Of a DNA stretch of 64,000 nt, positions 8,290 through 16,795 are shown in pieces; positions within the stretch are counted from its first letter, which is position 1, and the number at the start of each line of letters is the position of its first letter. Below the pieces are notes generated by a model. The model ran no database searches, had not been told where the DNA came from, and was given only the letters and a program-made list of their open reading frames with translations. The stretch lies in NCBI RefSeq assembly GCF_000226315.1, contig NC_016026.1, positions 2,356,001 to 2,420,000 of the forward strand, given 5' to 3'. The stretch is from Micavibrio aeruginosavorus ARL-13 (GTDB lineage: Bacteria > Pseudomonadota > Alphaproteobacteria > Micavibrionales > Micavibrionaceae). Both the position numbers and the translations under genes were made by a program.

Positions 8290-9567
8290 ATGAAATTAAA
8301 ATTTTTTCACATCGCCCTGTTTTTGTCCGTGATCGGCGCCAGTACGTTCACTCAAGCCCAAGAAGCCCAACCCGGTGCCGCATGTTCCGGGGCGGGAACA
8401 TCCACATGGACCGGCGGGCCGGAGCAAATTCCCGGACGATTGTTGATTTGCAATGGATCAACATGGCAAGCGGTGCAGGAAACGGCCAGCACAGGCCGCA
8501 CATTGTTCCAGACCGATTACGATTCCGGCGCATGCGACAGCGCAAAAGAAGGCCGCCTGCGTTACGATAGCGCAAGCAATGCATGGAGCTATTGCTACAA
8601 CAACGCGTGGGCGAACTTCGCCTCGGTGCCCACTTGCGCGATCGGTCAGGGATTAACCATGGCCGCCACAGGATGGAGTTGCTGTCCAAAAGTTGAATCA
8701 ACATGGACCGGGCATTTATCAGCGGAAAACAACGCCTGGCGATCGGCCGTCTATGGTAACGGCATATTTGTGGCCGTAGCCAGTAGCGGCACAAACCGCG
8801 TCATGACATCGCCCGACGGCATAACATGGACCGCACGCGCAGCCGCAGAAGCCAACGTTTGGCGTAGCGTAACATACGGAAACGGATTGTTTGTCGCCGT
8901 AGCCAGCAGCGGTACAAACCGTGTCATGACATCACCCGACGGCATCACGTGGACCGCGCGCACGGCAGCGCAAGCAAATCAATGGTATAGCGTCACGTAC
9001 GGAAATGGATTGTTTGTCGCCGTTTCCATCGACGGCACAAACCGCGTCATGACATCGCCCGACGGCATAACATGGACCGCGCGCAGCGCCGCGCAGGCGA
9101 ACGTCTGGCTGTCTGTCACATATGGCGGGGGCACATTTGTCGCCGTTTCAAACGGCGGCACAAATCGTATCATGACGTCCACAAATGGAACAACGTGGAC
9201 GTCCGGAAACGCACCTGGAAGCAGTTTATGGACATCCATCACCTATGGTAACGGAAGATTTGTAGCCGTTGCTCAAGCAAGCACGGCCGCTATGTACTCA
9301 ACAAACGCCATCAGCTGGGCCGCTGGTACTTTGCCAGAATCCAACAACTGGCAAGGGTTGGCGTATGGGAATGGTATATTTGTAGCGGTTGCAGCAAACG
9401 GCACAAATCGCATCGCATCATCCATGGACGGCATTACATGGACATCGCATGCCGCCCCGGAAGCAACGTTCTGGGAGGATGTCAGTTTTGGCAACGGCGT
9501 GTTTGTTGGATTGTCATACGGCGGTACAAATCAAGTTATGAGATCGCCAGTTACATCCTGTAACTAA
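8290..9567 (+). CDS. Secreted seven-repeat Asp-box propeller-like protein, third copy
   Basis: A 425-residue paralogue. It has a signal peptide ending FTQA|QE, the island domain (QPGAAC ... GGPEQIPGR ... LICNGSTW ... GAC ... SYC), the PTCAIGQGL...SCCP bridge, then seven blades. Blades one to three are nearly identical to each other even at DNA level, which points to recent repeat expansion or conversion. The fifth blade has lost the Asp-box glycine (STNAISW). It is the last gene of the four-gene run beginning with the first S74 protein and converges on the histidine phosphatase gene with only three bases between the stops. Confidence 0.8.
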   Translation: MKLKFFHIALFLSVIGASTFTQAQEAQPGAACSGAGTSTWTGGPEQIPGRLLICNGSTWQAVQETASTGRTLFQTDYDSGACDSAKEGRLRYDSASNAWSYCYNNAWANFASVPTCAIGQGLTMAATGWSCCPKVESTWTGHLSAENNAWRSAVYGNGIFVAVASSGTNRVMTSPDGITWTARAAAEANVWRSVTYGNGLFVAVASSGTNRVMTSPDGITWTARTAAQANQWYSVTYGNGLFVAVSIDGTNRVMTSPDGITWTARSAAQANVWLSVTYGGGTFVAVSNGGTNRIMTSTNGTTWTSGNAPGSSLWTSITYGNGRFVAVAQASTAAMYSTNAISWAAGTLPESNNWQGLAYGNGIFVAVAANGTNRIASSMDGITWTSHAAPEATFWEDVSFGNGVFVGLSYGGTNQVMRSPVTSCN

Positions 9568-9570
9568 TAA

Positions 9571-10443
9571 TCAGCGCGAGCCGCCGTTCAGTCGATCCGG
9601 AAATTTTGGCAAACGCCCATCCGCAAATAACTTCACCTGTGACAACGGGTTGTTATTCGCGGCCATGCGGGATTCGCCGTCATAAATGCGGGTGATGGTC
9701 CAGTTGGGTTTTGTATTGGCGCCATTGCATTGGCAGGGGTCGGGTTTTTCGATCACGAACACATCGCAATTCCCCGGCGTTTTCAGATCATCATACGCCG
9801 ATAACGGCAAATGGAACCACCGCATCATAAAGGCCTTGATCACGCCGCCATGCGCCACGATCATAATATCGTCGGTATCGTTTTTATCGTGGGCGCGATG
9901 CAAACTACCGATAAAGTCGGATGTGCGCATTTGCACCGCCATCGGTGATTCCCCAAAGGGGGGCGCGGACAGATAGGCGCTGTGCTTATGCACCTGGGTC
10001 GATAAGTGGGCCAGGGCCTGGGCAAATTTACGGCGCAAGAACCCCTTTTGCGCATCGATATAGGCCAGCGCGCCAAAACTGTGTTCCACCAAACGGGCAT
10101 CTTCGCGAATTGTGTAATCCCCCGCCAGCGCATCATCCCCCATGCCGGTCAGAATGCCGGACAAGGTTTGCCGCGTGCGCAGGAAGGAACTGACATATAT
10201 ATGGGGCCATGACGGCGCATCGGGGGATTCGGACCCAACCCCGGAATGCCAAACATGCGGCCAGCGCCCCGGGCGGTTGCCGCGCGCCGGGTCATTGAAC
10301 CAATCGCGCAGGAACACGCCCGCATCGCGGGCCTGGGTCCAGCCATTATCGGTCAATGACACTTGTGGGTCACCGATGCGGGAATAGGTGTTCCAATCCA
10401 CGTTGCCTTCGGATTCGCCGTGTCTGATCAAAATGATACGCAT
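9571..10443 (-). CDS. Histidine phosphatase family protein (phosphoglycerate-mutase fold)
   Basis: A 290-residue cytoplasmic protein. The catalytic RHGES motif is at residues 7-11, immediately after the first strand, and the second active-site histidine is in IMIVAHGGVIKAF. SLTDNGWTQARDAG is the usual helix after the first loop. The family contains phosphoglycerate mutases, SixA-like and other phosphatases; the substrate cannot be read from the sequence, and the roughly 80 residues beyond the usual 200 are unexplained. It sits alone on the minus strand inside the surface-protein island, with its promoter side facing nrdB. Confidence 0.85.
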   Translation of the reverse strand: MRIILIRHGESEGNVDWNTYSRIGDPQVSLTDNGWTQARDAGVFLRDWFNDPARGNRPGRWPHVWHSGVGSESPDAPSWPHIYVSSFLRTRQTLSGILTGMGDDALAGDYTIREDARLVEHSFGALAYIDAQKGFLRRKFAQALAHLSTQVHKHSAYLSAPPFGESPMAVQMRTSDFIGSLHRAHDKNDTDDIMIVAHGGVIKAFMMRWFHLPLSAYDDLKTPGNCDVFVIEKPDPCQCNGANTKPNWTITRIYDGESRMAANNNPLSQVKLFADGRLPKFPDRLNGGSR

Positions 10444-10525
10444 GGCGGGCAGGATAATGGGTCAAAGACACTATGAAAAGCGCTATCATCTTATCCCCCG
10501 TTCTATCCCCGTCTTTTCCCCAGAA

Positions 10526-10573
10526 TGTCTATATATAGTGTTTATCAATCAAAAAATTCACTATATATTGATT
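10526..10573 (+). promoter_or_regulatory. Pair of NrdR boxes upstream of nrdB
   Basis: Two 16-base sites resemble the NrdR consensus ACACTATATATAGTGT. The first (10526-10541) matches at 13 consecutive positions, the second (10558-10573) at about 12 of 16. Their starts are 32 bases apart, close to three helical turns, which is the classic NrdR arrangement. NrdR is the nucleotide-sensing repressor of ribonucleotide reductase genes, so nrdB here is very likely under its control. Confidence 0.85.
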
Positions 10574-10682
10574 TTCGTGATGTTGTGGACGAGCGGGTGA
10601 AAAGACTCGGATTCCACGGCCAATCACGTCACAACTGTTTCTACGTCTTCTATCCAAACCGCCAGACCCAAGGAGTACCCTC

Positions 10683-11762
10683 ATGGCCCAGAATGTTGCC
10701 ACTCGCGCGCCCATTGACGATGTGACCAATGCCGCATCCCCGTTGTTGCAGGAACGCCATGTGTACAAACCGTTTTTGTACCCCTGGTGCTATGAGGCGT
10801 GGTTGACGCAGCAGCGCATCCACTGGATCCCGGAAGAGGTGCCGCTGGCCGAAGACGTGCGCGATTGGAAGAACAAACTGACCGCAGCGGAAAAAACCCT
10901 GCTGACCCAGATTTTCCGTTTCTTCACCCAATCCGACGTGGAAGTGAATAACTGCTATATGAAGCATTACAGCCAGGTGTTCGGCCCGGTTGAGGTGCAG
11001 ATGATGCTGTCCGCCTTCTCCAACATTGAAACGGTGCACATTGCCGCATACTCCCACTTGCTGGACACCATCGGCATGCCGGAGATCGAATATTCCGCCT
11101 TCATGAAATACAAGGAAATGAAGGACAAATTCGATTACATGCAGGGCGCATCCATGGCATCCCGCCGCGACATCGCCAAAACCATGGCCATGTTCGGTGC
11201 CTTTACCGAAGGGCTGCAATTGTTTGCGTCTTTCGCGATCCTGATGAACTTCCCGCGCTTCAACAAAATGAAGGGCATGGGCCAGATCGTCACATGGTCG
11301 GTGCGTGATGAAACCCTGCACTGCCTGTCCATGATCAAATTGTTCAACGCGTTCATCGCGGAAAACAAAGATATCTGGGACGATGAATTGAAACGCGAAA
11401 TCACCGAGTCCTGCAAAACCATTGTCGGGTTCGAAGATGCGTTCATCGACCTGGCGTTCGAGGGCGGCGAGATCGAAGGCCTGACCCCGCAGGAAGTGAA
11501 AAACTACATTCGCTATATCGGCGACCGCCGTTTGCAGCAGCTGAATCTGGACCCGGTCTTCGGGATTGAGAAAAACCCGCTGCCGTGGATGGACATTATG
11601 CTGAACGGGGCGGAGCACGCCAACTTCTTCGAAAACCGTGCGACGGAATATTCCCGCGCATCGACCGAAGGCGCATGGGAAGACGTGTTTGACGATTCCG
11701 TCTTCTCCGGCAATTACGGCAAGAAAATTGGCGGCAGCGACGGCGAAAGCTCCGCCGCGTAA
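10683..11762 (+). CDS. nrdB: Ribonucleoside-diphosphate reductase, beta subunit (class I)
   Basis: The 359-residue radical-generating subunit of the aerobic enzyme that makes deoxyribonucleotides. Metal ligands and the radical tyrosine are recognisable: D85 in TQSDVEV, then E116, H119 and Y123 in NIETVHIAAYSH, with the second ligand pair further on in the RDETLHCLSM segment. The presence of Tyr at the radical position argues for a tyrosyl-radical class Ia-type enzyme. AAGGAG lies nine bases before the ATG. Paired NrdR boxes lie upstream and a strong terminator follows, so the gene is transcribed alone; the alpha subunit is not in the window. Confidence 0.96.
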   Translation: MAQNVATRAPIDDVTNAASPLLQERHVYKPFLYPWCYEAWLTQQRIHWIPEEVPLAEDVRDWKNKLTAAEKTLLTQIFRFFTQSDVEVNNCYMKHYSQVFGPVEVQMMLSAFSNIETVHIAAYSHLLDTIGMPEIEYSAFMKYKEMKDKFDYMQGASMASRRDIAKTMAMFGAFTEGLQLFASFAILMNFPRFNKMKGMGQIVTWSVRDETLHCLSMIKLFNAFIAENKDIWDDELKREITESCKTIVGFEDAFIDLAFEGGEIEGLTPQEVKNYIRYIGDRRLQQLNLDPVFGIEKNPLPWMDIMLNGAEHANFFENRATEYSRASTEGAWEDVFDDSVFSGNYGKKIGGSDGESSAA

Positions 11763-11780
11763 GCCACACACAACACCATC

Positions 11781-11816
11781 GAACCCCCGCCCCACCCGGT
11801 GCGGGGGTTCTTTTTT
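11781..11816 (+). terminator. Rho-independent terminator of nrdB
   Basis: GAACCCCCGC pairs with GCGGGGGTTC around a short loop and is followed by six T residues. It lies 18 bases after the nrdB stop. Confidence 0.9.
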
Positions 11817-11944
11817 GGCCCAAAATATCCTTAGGAACAGGCCGTAGGCGCTTGAAAAACACCCCTCTACCCTCCATTTCACTGAAACTGTCTAAAGTAT
11901 AGTTCCCCTACGACCCGCCTCGAAAATGGGCCGCATGGAGTTTT

Positions 11945-13909
11945 ATGAGTGTGTTTCGTTTATTTGTTCTGAGTACTCTTTCTGTTCTGGCGTTCTCGGT
12001 GCACGCCTCCCCCGCACACGCAGAGGCCCAACCGGGCGATGCCTGTACCATCAATGGCGCGGTTCAGGAAACCGGCGGCCCGGAACAGATGCCCCGCCGT
12101 ACCCTGATCTGTAATGGCACCACATGGCAAAACGCGCTGGAGCAGACCACAGCAGGCGCGTCGCTCTTTCAAGTTGGCAATGATACCGGATCCTGCACAG
12201 CGGCCAAATTGGGCCGCATTCGCTATAACGGGTCGGCCACATGGGAATTTTGTAACGGGTCCAGCTGGATCAATATGGTTGGGGGAACGGCCCTGTCCGG
12301 CATAACATCCGCAACGGCGACCAACACCATTAACAACACCACCTACACCCAAAGCTGGGGTTGGAATGGGATTACCACACAAAACGGCCTGGAAATGGGA
12401 TCCAACAGCCTGACCAGCGGTAGCCTGCTGGGCGTAGCCGTCACCAACAGCGCATCCACAGGCAATGCGATTGGTGTAGCCACAAACGCTACAGGTAATG
12501 GTGCCACAGCCATTCGCGCGATCAGCACGGGCACCAGCGGCGTCACCGCCGCCATATACGGCGAAAACGCCAGCACTGGTGGGGCTGGCATTTCCGGCCA
12601 AGCCACAGCCACATCAGGGACCAATTACGGCGGATATTTCCTGAACACCAGCAGCGGTGGATACGGGGTCTATGCCGCAAACACGGCAGCATCGGGGACC
12701 GCCTTCGGCATTCGCGGGGCCACCAGCAGCACAACGGGAATCGGTGTATCCGGCGCCGCCGTGGCCACCACGGGATTGAACTACGGCGTCCATGGAACCA
12801 CCGCCAGCACAGGCGGACGCGGCGTGTTCGGCTCCGCAACGGCTACGACTGGGGCCACCTATGCCGTGTATGGCGTGAATCTCAGCACGGAGGGTCACGC
12901 CGTTGTGGGTCATTCAACAGCCACAACTGGCACGACATTTGGCGTCTATGGTGTGAATGAGAGCACCGACGGACGCGCCATTAACGGCACAGCCACCGCG
13001 ACATCCGGTGTCAATTATGGCGTCCATGGGCGCAGTGACAGCGCCAGTGGCTTTGGCGGATATTTCGCCAACACGGCAAACGGCTGGGGACTATATTCGA
13101 CCAACAATGTCGGATTGGGGGCCGGGATGTACCTCAACTGGGGCACGACACAAGGCACCGGTGGATATGGGTTACGTGACAATGCGGGCACCCTGCAATA
13201 CAAAAACAGCGGCGGGGCGTGGACCAATATTGCCAGCGGCGGAGGGGGTGCGGCCCTGTCTGGATTGACGGCTGCCACAGCCGCAAATTCGATCAACAAT
13301 GCCGCCTATGCACAGGCATGGGCGTGGAACAGTTTGGGAAATAACAACGGCCTGACCCTATCAACAACGGCAACCACAGGAACAGGGCGTTTATTATACA
13401 TCAACGCATCGGGTTCCACCGGCCAAAACACTGCCTTGTACGCCCGAAATGCGGGCACGAATGGAGTCGCAATATTTTGTGATTCATATGATGATTATGG
13501 ATGCCGCGCGACCGTCCAGTGGACATCCACATCTGACGCTCGCCTGAAAAAGAATATCGAACCCCTTAAAAACGAATATGGGCTGGATGCCATTATGCAG
13601 CTCAAGCCCGTCACCTATAACTGGAAAGAGAAACCGGACGATAGTAGAAAATCTCTCGGATTTATCGCGCAGGATGTAGAAAAAATCATCCCTGAAATCG
13701 TCGGTGAAGATTCCGCACCAAAAGAAATCACACTACCGGATGGATCGACAGAAACAATCGAAAACCCCAAAGCTGTTCAATACTCCGCCATAGTCGTCCC
13801 CTTGGTCAAAGCGGTACAGGAATTAAAGGCCGAAAACGACGCCCTGCACGCTCTCAATGCGGATTTGTTACGCCGGGTAGAGGCGTTGGAGGCCGCCGCG
13901 GAAAAATAG
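11945..13909 (+). CDS. Secreted S74-chaperone surface protein, second copy
   Basis: A 654-residue exported protein. A signal peptide ends at about A26 (SPAHA|EA). The shared island domain follows (QPGDAC ... GGPEQMPRR ... LICNGTTW ... GSC ... EFCNG). A long region repeats units of about 24 residues around ATTGxNYGVYGxSxSTGG, expected to form a slender beta-rich trimeric shaft. The C-terminal S74 chaperone starts at SDARLK with Ser530 and Lys535 intact, and the protein ends in a heptad-like helix. GGAG lies before the ATG. The first 90 residues and the 5' flank are nearly identical to those of the next gene, so the two arose by recent duplication while their shafts diverged. Confidence 0.85.
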   Translation: MSVFRLFVLSTLSVLAFSVHASPAHAEAQPGDACTINGAVQETGGPEQMPRRTLICNGTTWQNALEQTTAGASLFQVGNDTGSCTAAKLGRIRYNGSATWEFCNGSSWINMVGGTALSGITSATATNTINNTTYTQSWGWNGITTQNGLEMGSNSLTSGSLLGVAVTNSASTGNAIGVATNATGNGATAIRAISTGTSGVTAAIYGENASTGGAGISGQATATSGTNYGGYFLNTSSGGYGVYAANTAASGTAFGIRGATSSTTGIGVSGAAVATTGLNYGVHGTTASTGGRGVFGSATATTGATYAVYGVNLSTEGHAVVGHSTATTGTTFGVYGVNESTDGRAINGTATATSGVNYGVHGRSDSASGFGGYFANTANGWGLYSTNNVGLGAGMYLNWGTTQGTGGYGLRDNAGTLQYKNSGGAWTNIASGGGGAALSGLTAATAANSINNAAYAQAWAWNSLGNNNGLTLSTTATTGTGRLLYINASGSTGQNTALYARNAGTNGVAIFCDSYDDYGCRATVQWTSTSDARLKKNIEPLKNEYGLDAIMQLKPVTYNWKEKPDDSRKSLGFIAQDVEKIIPEIVGEDSAPKEITLPDGSTETIENPKAVQYSAIVVPLVKAVQELKAENDALHALNADLLRRVEALEAAAEK

Positions 13910-14034
13910 ACAAACCAGACCTTTGGCCCACCAAACCTAACCCAAAGATCAGGCCCTAACACCTTGATTTCGACGAAAAACATATCATTTCAGTAAAGCA
14001 TCTTTTTTGTGAATCCCTACAACCCGCCTCGAAA

Positions 14035-16236
14035 ATGGGCCGCATGGAGTTGAGTGTGTTTCGTTTATTTGTTCTGAGTGCTGTTTCTGTTCTGGCGTTC
14101 TCGGTGCACGCCACCCCCGCACACGCCGAAGCCCAGCCGGGCGATGCCTGTACCATCAATGGCGCGGTTCAGGAAACCGGCGGGCCGGAACAGATGCCCC
14201 GCCGTACCCTGATCTGTAATGGCACCACATGGCAAAACGCGCTGGAACAAACCAGCGCGGGCGCGTCCTTGTTTCAGGTCGGGAACGACACAGGATCATG
14301 CACAGCGGCCAAGTTAGGCCGCATTCGCTATAACGGGTCCACCACGTGGGAATTTTGCAATGGGTCCAGCTGGATCAACATGGCCGCAGGCACGGCGATT
14401 TCCGGCCTGACATCCGCAACGGCGACCAAAACCATCAACAACACCACCTACACCCAAAGCTGGGGCTGGAACGGGATTACGACCCAGAACGGGTTGGAAA
14501 TCGGGTCCAGCACACTGACCAGCGGAACCCTTTTGGGCGTATCGGTCAGCAACACATCATCCACTGGGCAAGCCCTGGGCGTTATTAACGCTGGCACCGG
14601 CACAAACGCCATGGCCATCTATGGTGAGGCCTCTGGATCCAGCGGCACCACATACGGTATTTATGGCCGCAGCAATAGCACGACCGGCCGGGGCGTCTAT
14701 GGTGAAGCGGCCGCGACCACTGGTGCAAATTACGGCGTCTTTGGCACAACAGCAAGCACGTCCGGGACAGGCGTTCGGGGTTCAGCCACAGCCGCCACGG
14801 GCACAAATTACGGCGGACTTTTTGCAAGCGCAAGCACGACCGGATATGGAATTTTTGCCGAAACAACCGCCGCCACAGGCGCAAATTACGGCGGATATTT
14901 TTCGAACGCTAGCACAACCGGGTATGGTCTTTACGGCTTGGCCTACGCCACCACGGGCGCAAACTACGGTGTCTATGGCCGATCCGCGAGCTCCACCGGA
15001 TATGGCGGATATTTCATCAACACGCACGCCAGTGGCGGATGGGGCGTATATTCCGCAGACGATATTGGCCTGGCCGCCAACATGTACCTCAACTGGGGCA
15101 CCACGCGTGGCAGTGGCGGTTACGGTATTCGCGACAACGCCGGGACCATCGAATGTAAAAATTCCGGCGGAGCATGGGCGAACTGCGTCCAGACCAGCCT
15201 GGCCCTGAGCGCATTGACCGCCGCCACAGCAGCCAACACCATCAACAACGCCGCCAACACCCAGACATGGCAATGGAACAGCATGACCACGGGTGACGGG
15301 ATGGTCATAACCTCCTCATCGGTAACCAGCGGTCAAGTGCTGACTGTATCCGCCACCAACACCGCCAATACAGGGCAGTCGATTTATGCATCCAACAACA
15401 GTACAGCCAACAACGCATCAGCCCTCTATGGATACGCGTCGGGCGCATCAGGGGCCCATAATGCCGTGGCTGGCGTGAATAACAGCACGACAGGGCGCGG
15501 CGTGGTCGGCAATGCCACCGCGACGTCCGGCGCGACAACGGGCGTCTATGGCGTTGTATCCAGCACGGCAGGCAAAGCCATTCACGGCAATGCGGTGGCG
15601 ACAACCGGCGCAAATTATGGCGGCTATTTTGAATCGGACAGCACCGGCGGAACGGGCATTTTTGCATATGCCACAGCCACCAGCGGCGTGACCGCCGGCG
15701 GATCTTTCACCACGGCCAGCCCCCTCTCCCGCGCGGTGACCGCCAATGCGGCGGCAACGACGGGCGAGAATTACGGTGTGTATGGCCGGTCCGGCAGTTC
15801 ATCCGGATTTGGCATTTATTGCGAAGCCGCCGCCAACGCCAATGGATGCGGTGGAAACCGGGCCTGGTATAACGCGTCGGATGAACGACTGAAAAAAGAC
15901 ATCGTCCCGTTGAGCGCCGATGAAGGTCTGGCCGCCATCATGCAACTCAATCCCGTGCATTATAAATGGCGTGATGCGCAGGCCGAAGATCAAAGCGAGA
16001 TGGGTTTCATCGCGCAGGAGGTCGAGCAGGTTCTACCTGAGCTGGTCGGGATTGGACCGGATACCGAAATCACATCCGAAGACGGGGCCAAGGAAACCAT
16101 CGAAGACGCCAAATCCATGAGCTATGCCACCGTGGTGGTGCCGCTGGTCAAGGCGGTGCAGGAATTGAAGGCCGAAAACGATGAATTGCGTGCCCGACTG
16201 GAAAAACTGGAAGCGCAGCAAGCCGCAACACCTTGA
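14035..16236 (+). CDS. Secreted S74-chaperone surface protein, third copy
   Basis: A 733-residue exported protein if read from the first ATG; an ATG nine bases later is equally possible. Signal peptide (ending TPAHA|EA), island domain with four cysteines, two blocks of YGVYG-type shaft repeats separated by a YLNWGTTRGSGGYGIRDNAGTI segment also present in the other S74 proteins, and a C-terminal S74 chaperone with SDERLK (Ser615, Lys620 counted from the first ATG). The start differs from its neighbour: four bases present there are missing here, so the ATG used upstream is lost and translation must begin further 5' or at a TTG. It is likely a trimeric self-cleaving fibre. It has its own short upstream gap with the duplicated leader. 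Confidence 0.83.
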   Translation: MGRMELSVFRLFVLSAVSVLAFSVHATPAHAEAQPGDACTINGAVQETGGPEQMPRRTLICNGTTWQNALEQTSAGASLFQVGNDTGSCTAAKLGRIRYNGSTTWEFCNGSSWINMAAGTAISGLTSATATKTINNTTYTQSWGWNGITTQNGLEIGSSTLTSGTLLGVSVSNTSSTGQALGVINAGTGTNAMAIYGEASGSSGTTYGIYGRSNSTTGRGVYGEAAATTGANYGVFGTTASTSGTGVRGSATAATGTNYGGLFASASTTGYGIFAETTAATGANYGGYFSNASTTGYGLYGLAYATTGANYGVYGRSASSTGYGGYFINTHASGGWGVYSADDIGLAANMYLNWGTTRGSGGYGIRDNAGTIECKNSGGAWANCVQTSLALSALTAATAANTINNAANTQTWQWNSMTTGDGMVITSSSVTSGQVLTVSATNTANTGQSIYASNNSTANNASALYGYASGASGAHNAVAGVNNSTTGRGVVGNATATSGATTGVYGVVSSTAGKAIHGNAVATTGANYGGYFESDSTGGTGIFAYATATSGVTAGGSFTTASPLSRAVTANAAATTGENYGVYGRSGSSSGFGIYCEAAANANGCGGNRAWYNASDERLKKDIVPLSADEGLAAIMQLNPVHYKWRDAQAEDQSEMGFIAQEVEQVLPELVGIGPDTEITSEDGAKETIEDAKSMSYATVVVPLVKAVQELKAENDELRARLEKLEAQQAATP

Positions 16237-16316
16237 TTTTCGGGCCTTTTAAACCCCGGCCGATCCTCACAAAAAAGTAAGAAATGCCCCCTATGATAAC
16301 GGGGAAAGGATCTTGC

Positions 16317-16745
16317 ATGCATCAGCACACCGATTTTAACCAGGTGGTCACACCGACACTACAAAGCCAGATGGGGCAATGGCGGATTTATCATTTGATG
16401 GATCACGGCCTGGAAGCCCATGTGTTCATCCCACGCGACAGCGACCATAAAGGCCTGCGCCCTGAACGCGTCGCTTTTGCCTCGACCGATGCCGGCCTGT
16501 CCGGGGGTAGCGAGGCGCATGATTTCAGCCACGATACGATGGACAAGGATGACCGTGTCTATCTGGCGCATAAAATGATGACGGCCATGCCGCAATCACG
16601 CGATCCGCTGGCCATTGTGTTTGTAAACGATCCATCCCGGTTTGATTTCGACAAAGATAAAACCGCACGTCTGATCAACGTTGAGCGCAGCATAGCCAAG
16701 AAAATCGCCGCCGGGGTGTATAAATTCTTTGCTCCACTAGGATAA
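16317..16745 (+). CDS. Hypothetical cytoplasmic protein
   Basis: A 142-residue protein I do not recognise. The start is chosen because GGGGAAAGGA lies six bases before this ATG; an earlier ATG in frame has none. There is no signal peptide or membrane segment. The composition is mixed and charged (HDFSHDTMDKDD, FDFDKDKTARL), with a hydrophobic strand LAIVFVND, as in a small alpha/beta domain. It ends right before a strong bidirectional terminator and is unrelated in sequence to the neighbouring surface proteins. Confidence 0.65.
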   Translation: MHQHTDFNQVVTPTLQSQMGQWRIYHLMDHGLEAHVFIPRDSDHKGLRPERVAFASTDAGLSGGSEAHDFSHDTMDKDDRVYLAHKMMTAMPQSRDPLAIVFVNDPSRFDFDKDKTARLINVERSIAKKIAAGVYKFFAPLG

Positions 16746-16748
16746 AAA

Positions 16749-16784
16749 CAAAAACCCCCGGATTGATCCGGGGGGTTTTTGTTG
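16749..16784. terminator. Bidirectional terminator
   Basis: AAAAACCCCCGGAT pairs with ATCCGGGGGGTTTTT across a two-base loop. The A and T tracts let it serve both the upstream plus-strand gene and the converging minus-strand gene. Confidence 0.9.
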
Positions 16785-16795
16785 AATGTCACATT

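Noticed and set aside
3190-16236. Prophage tail-fibre cluster
   Set aside because: S74 domains suggest phage fibres, but each protein has a Sec signal peptide, and no capsid, portal, terminase, baseplate or integrase genes are near.
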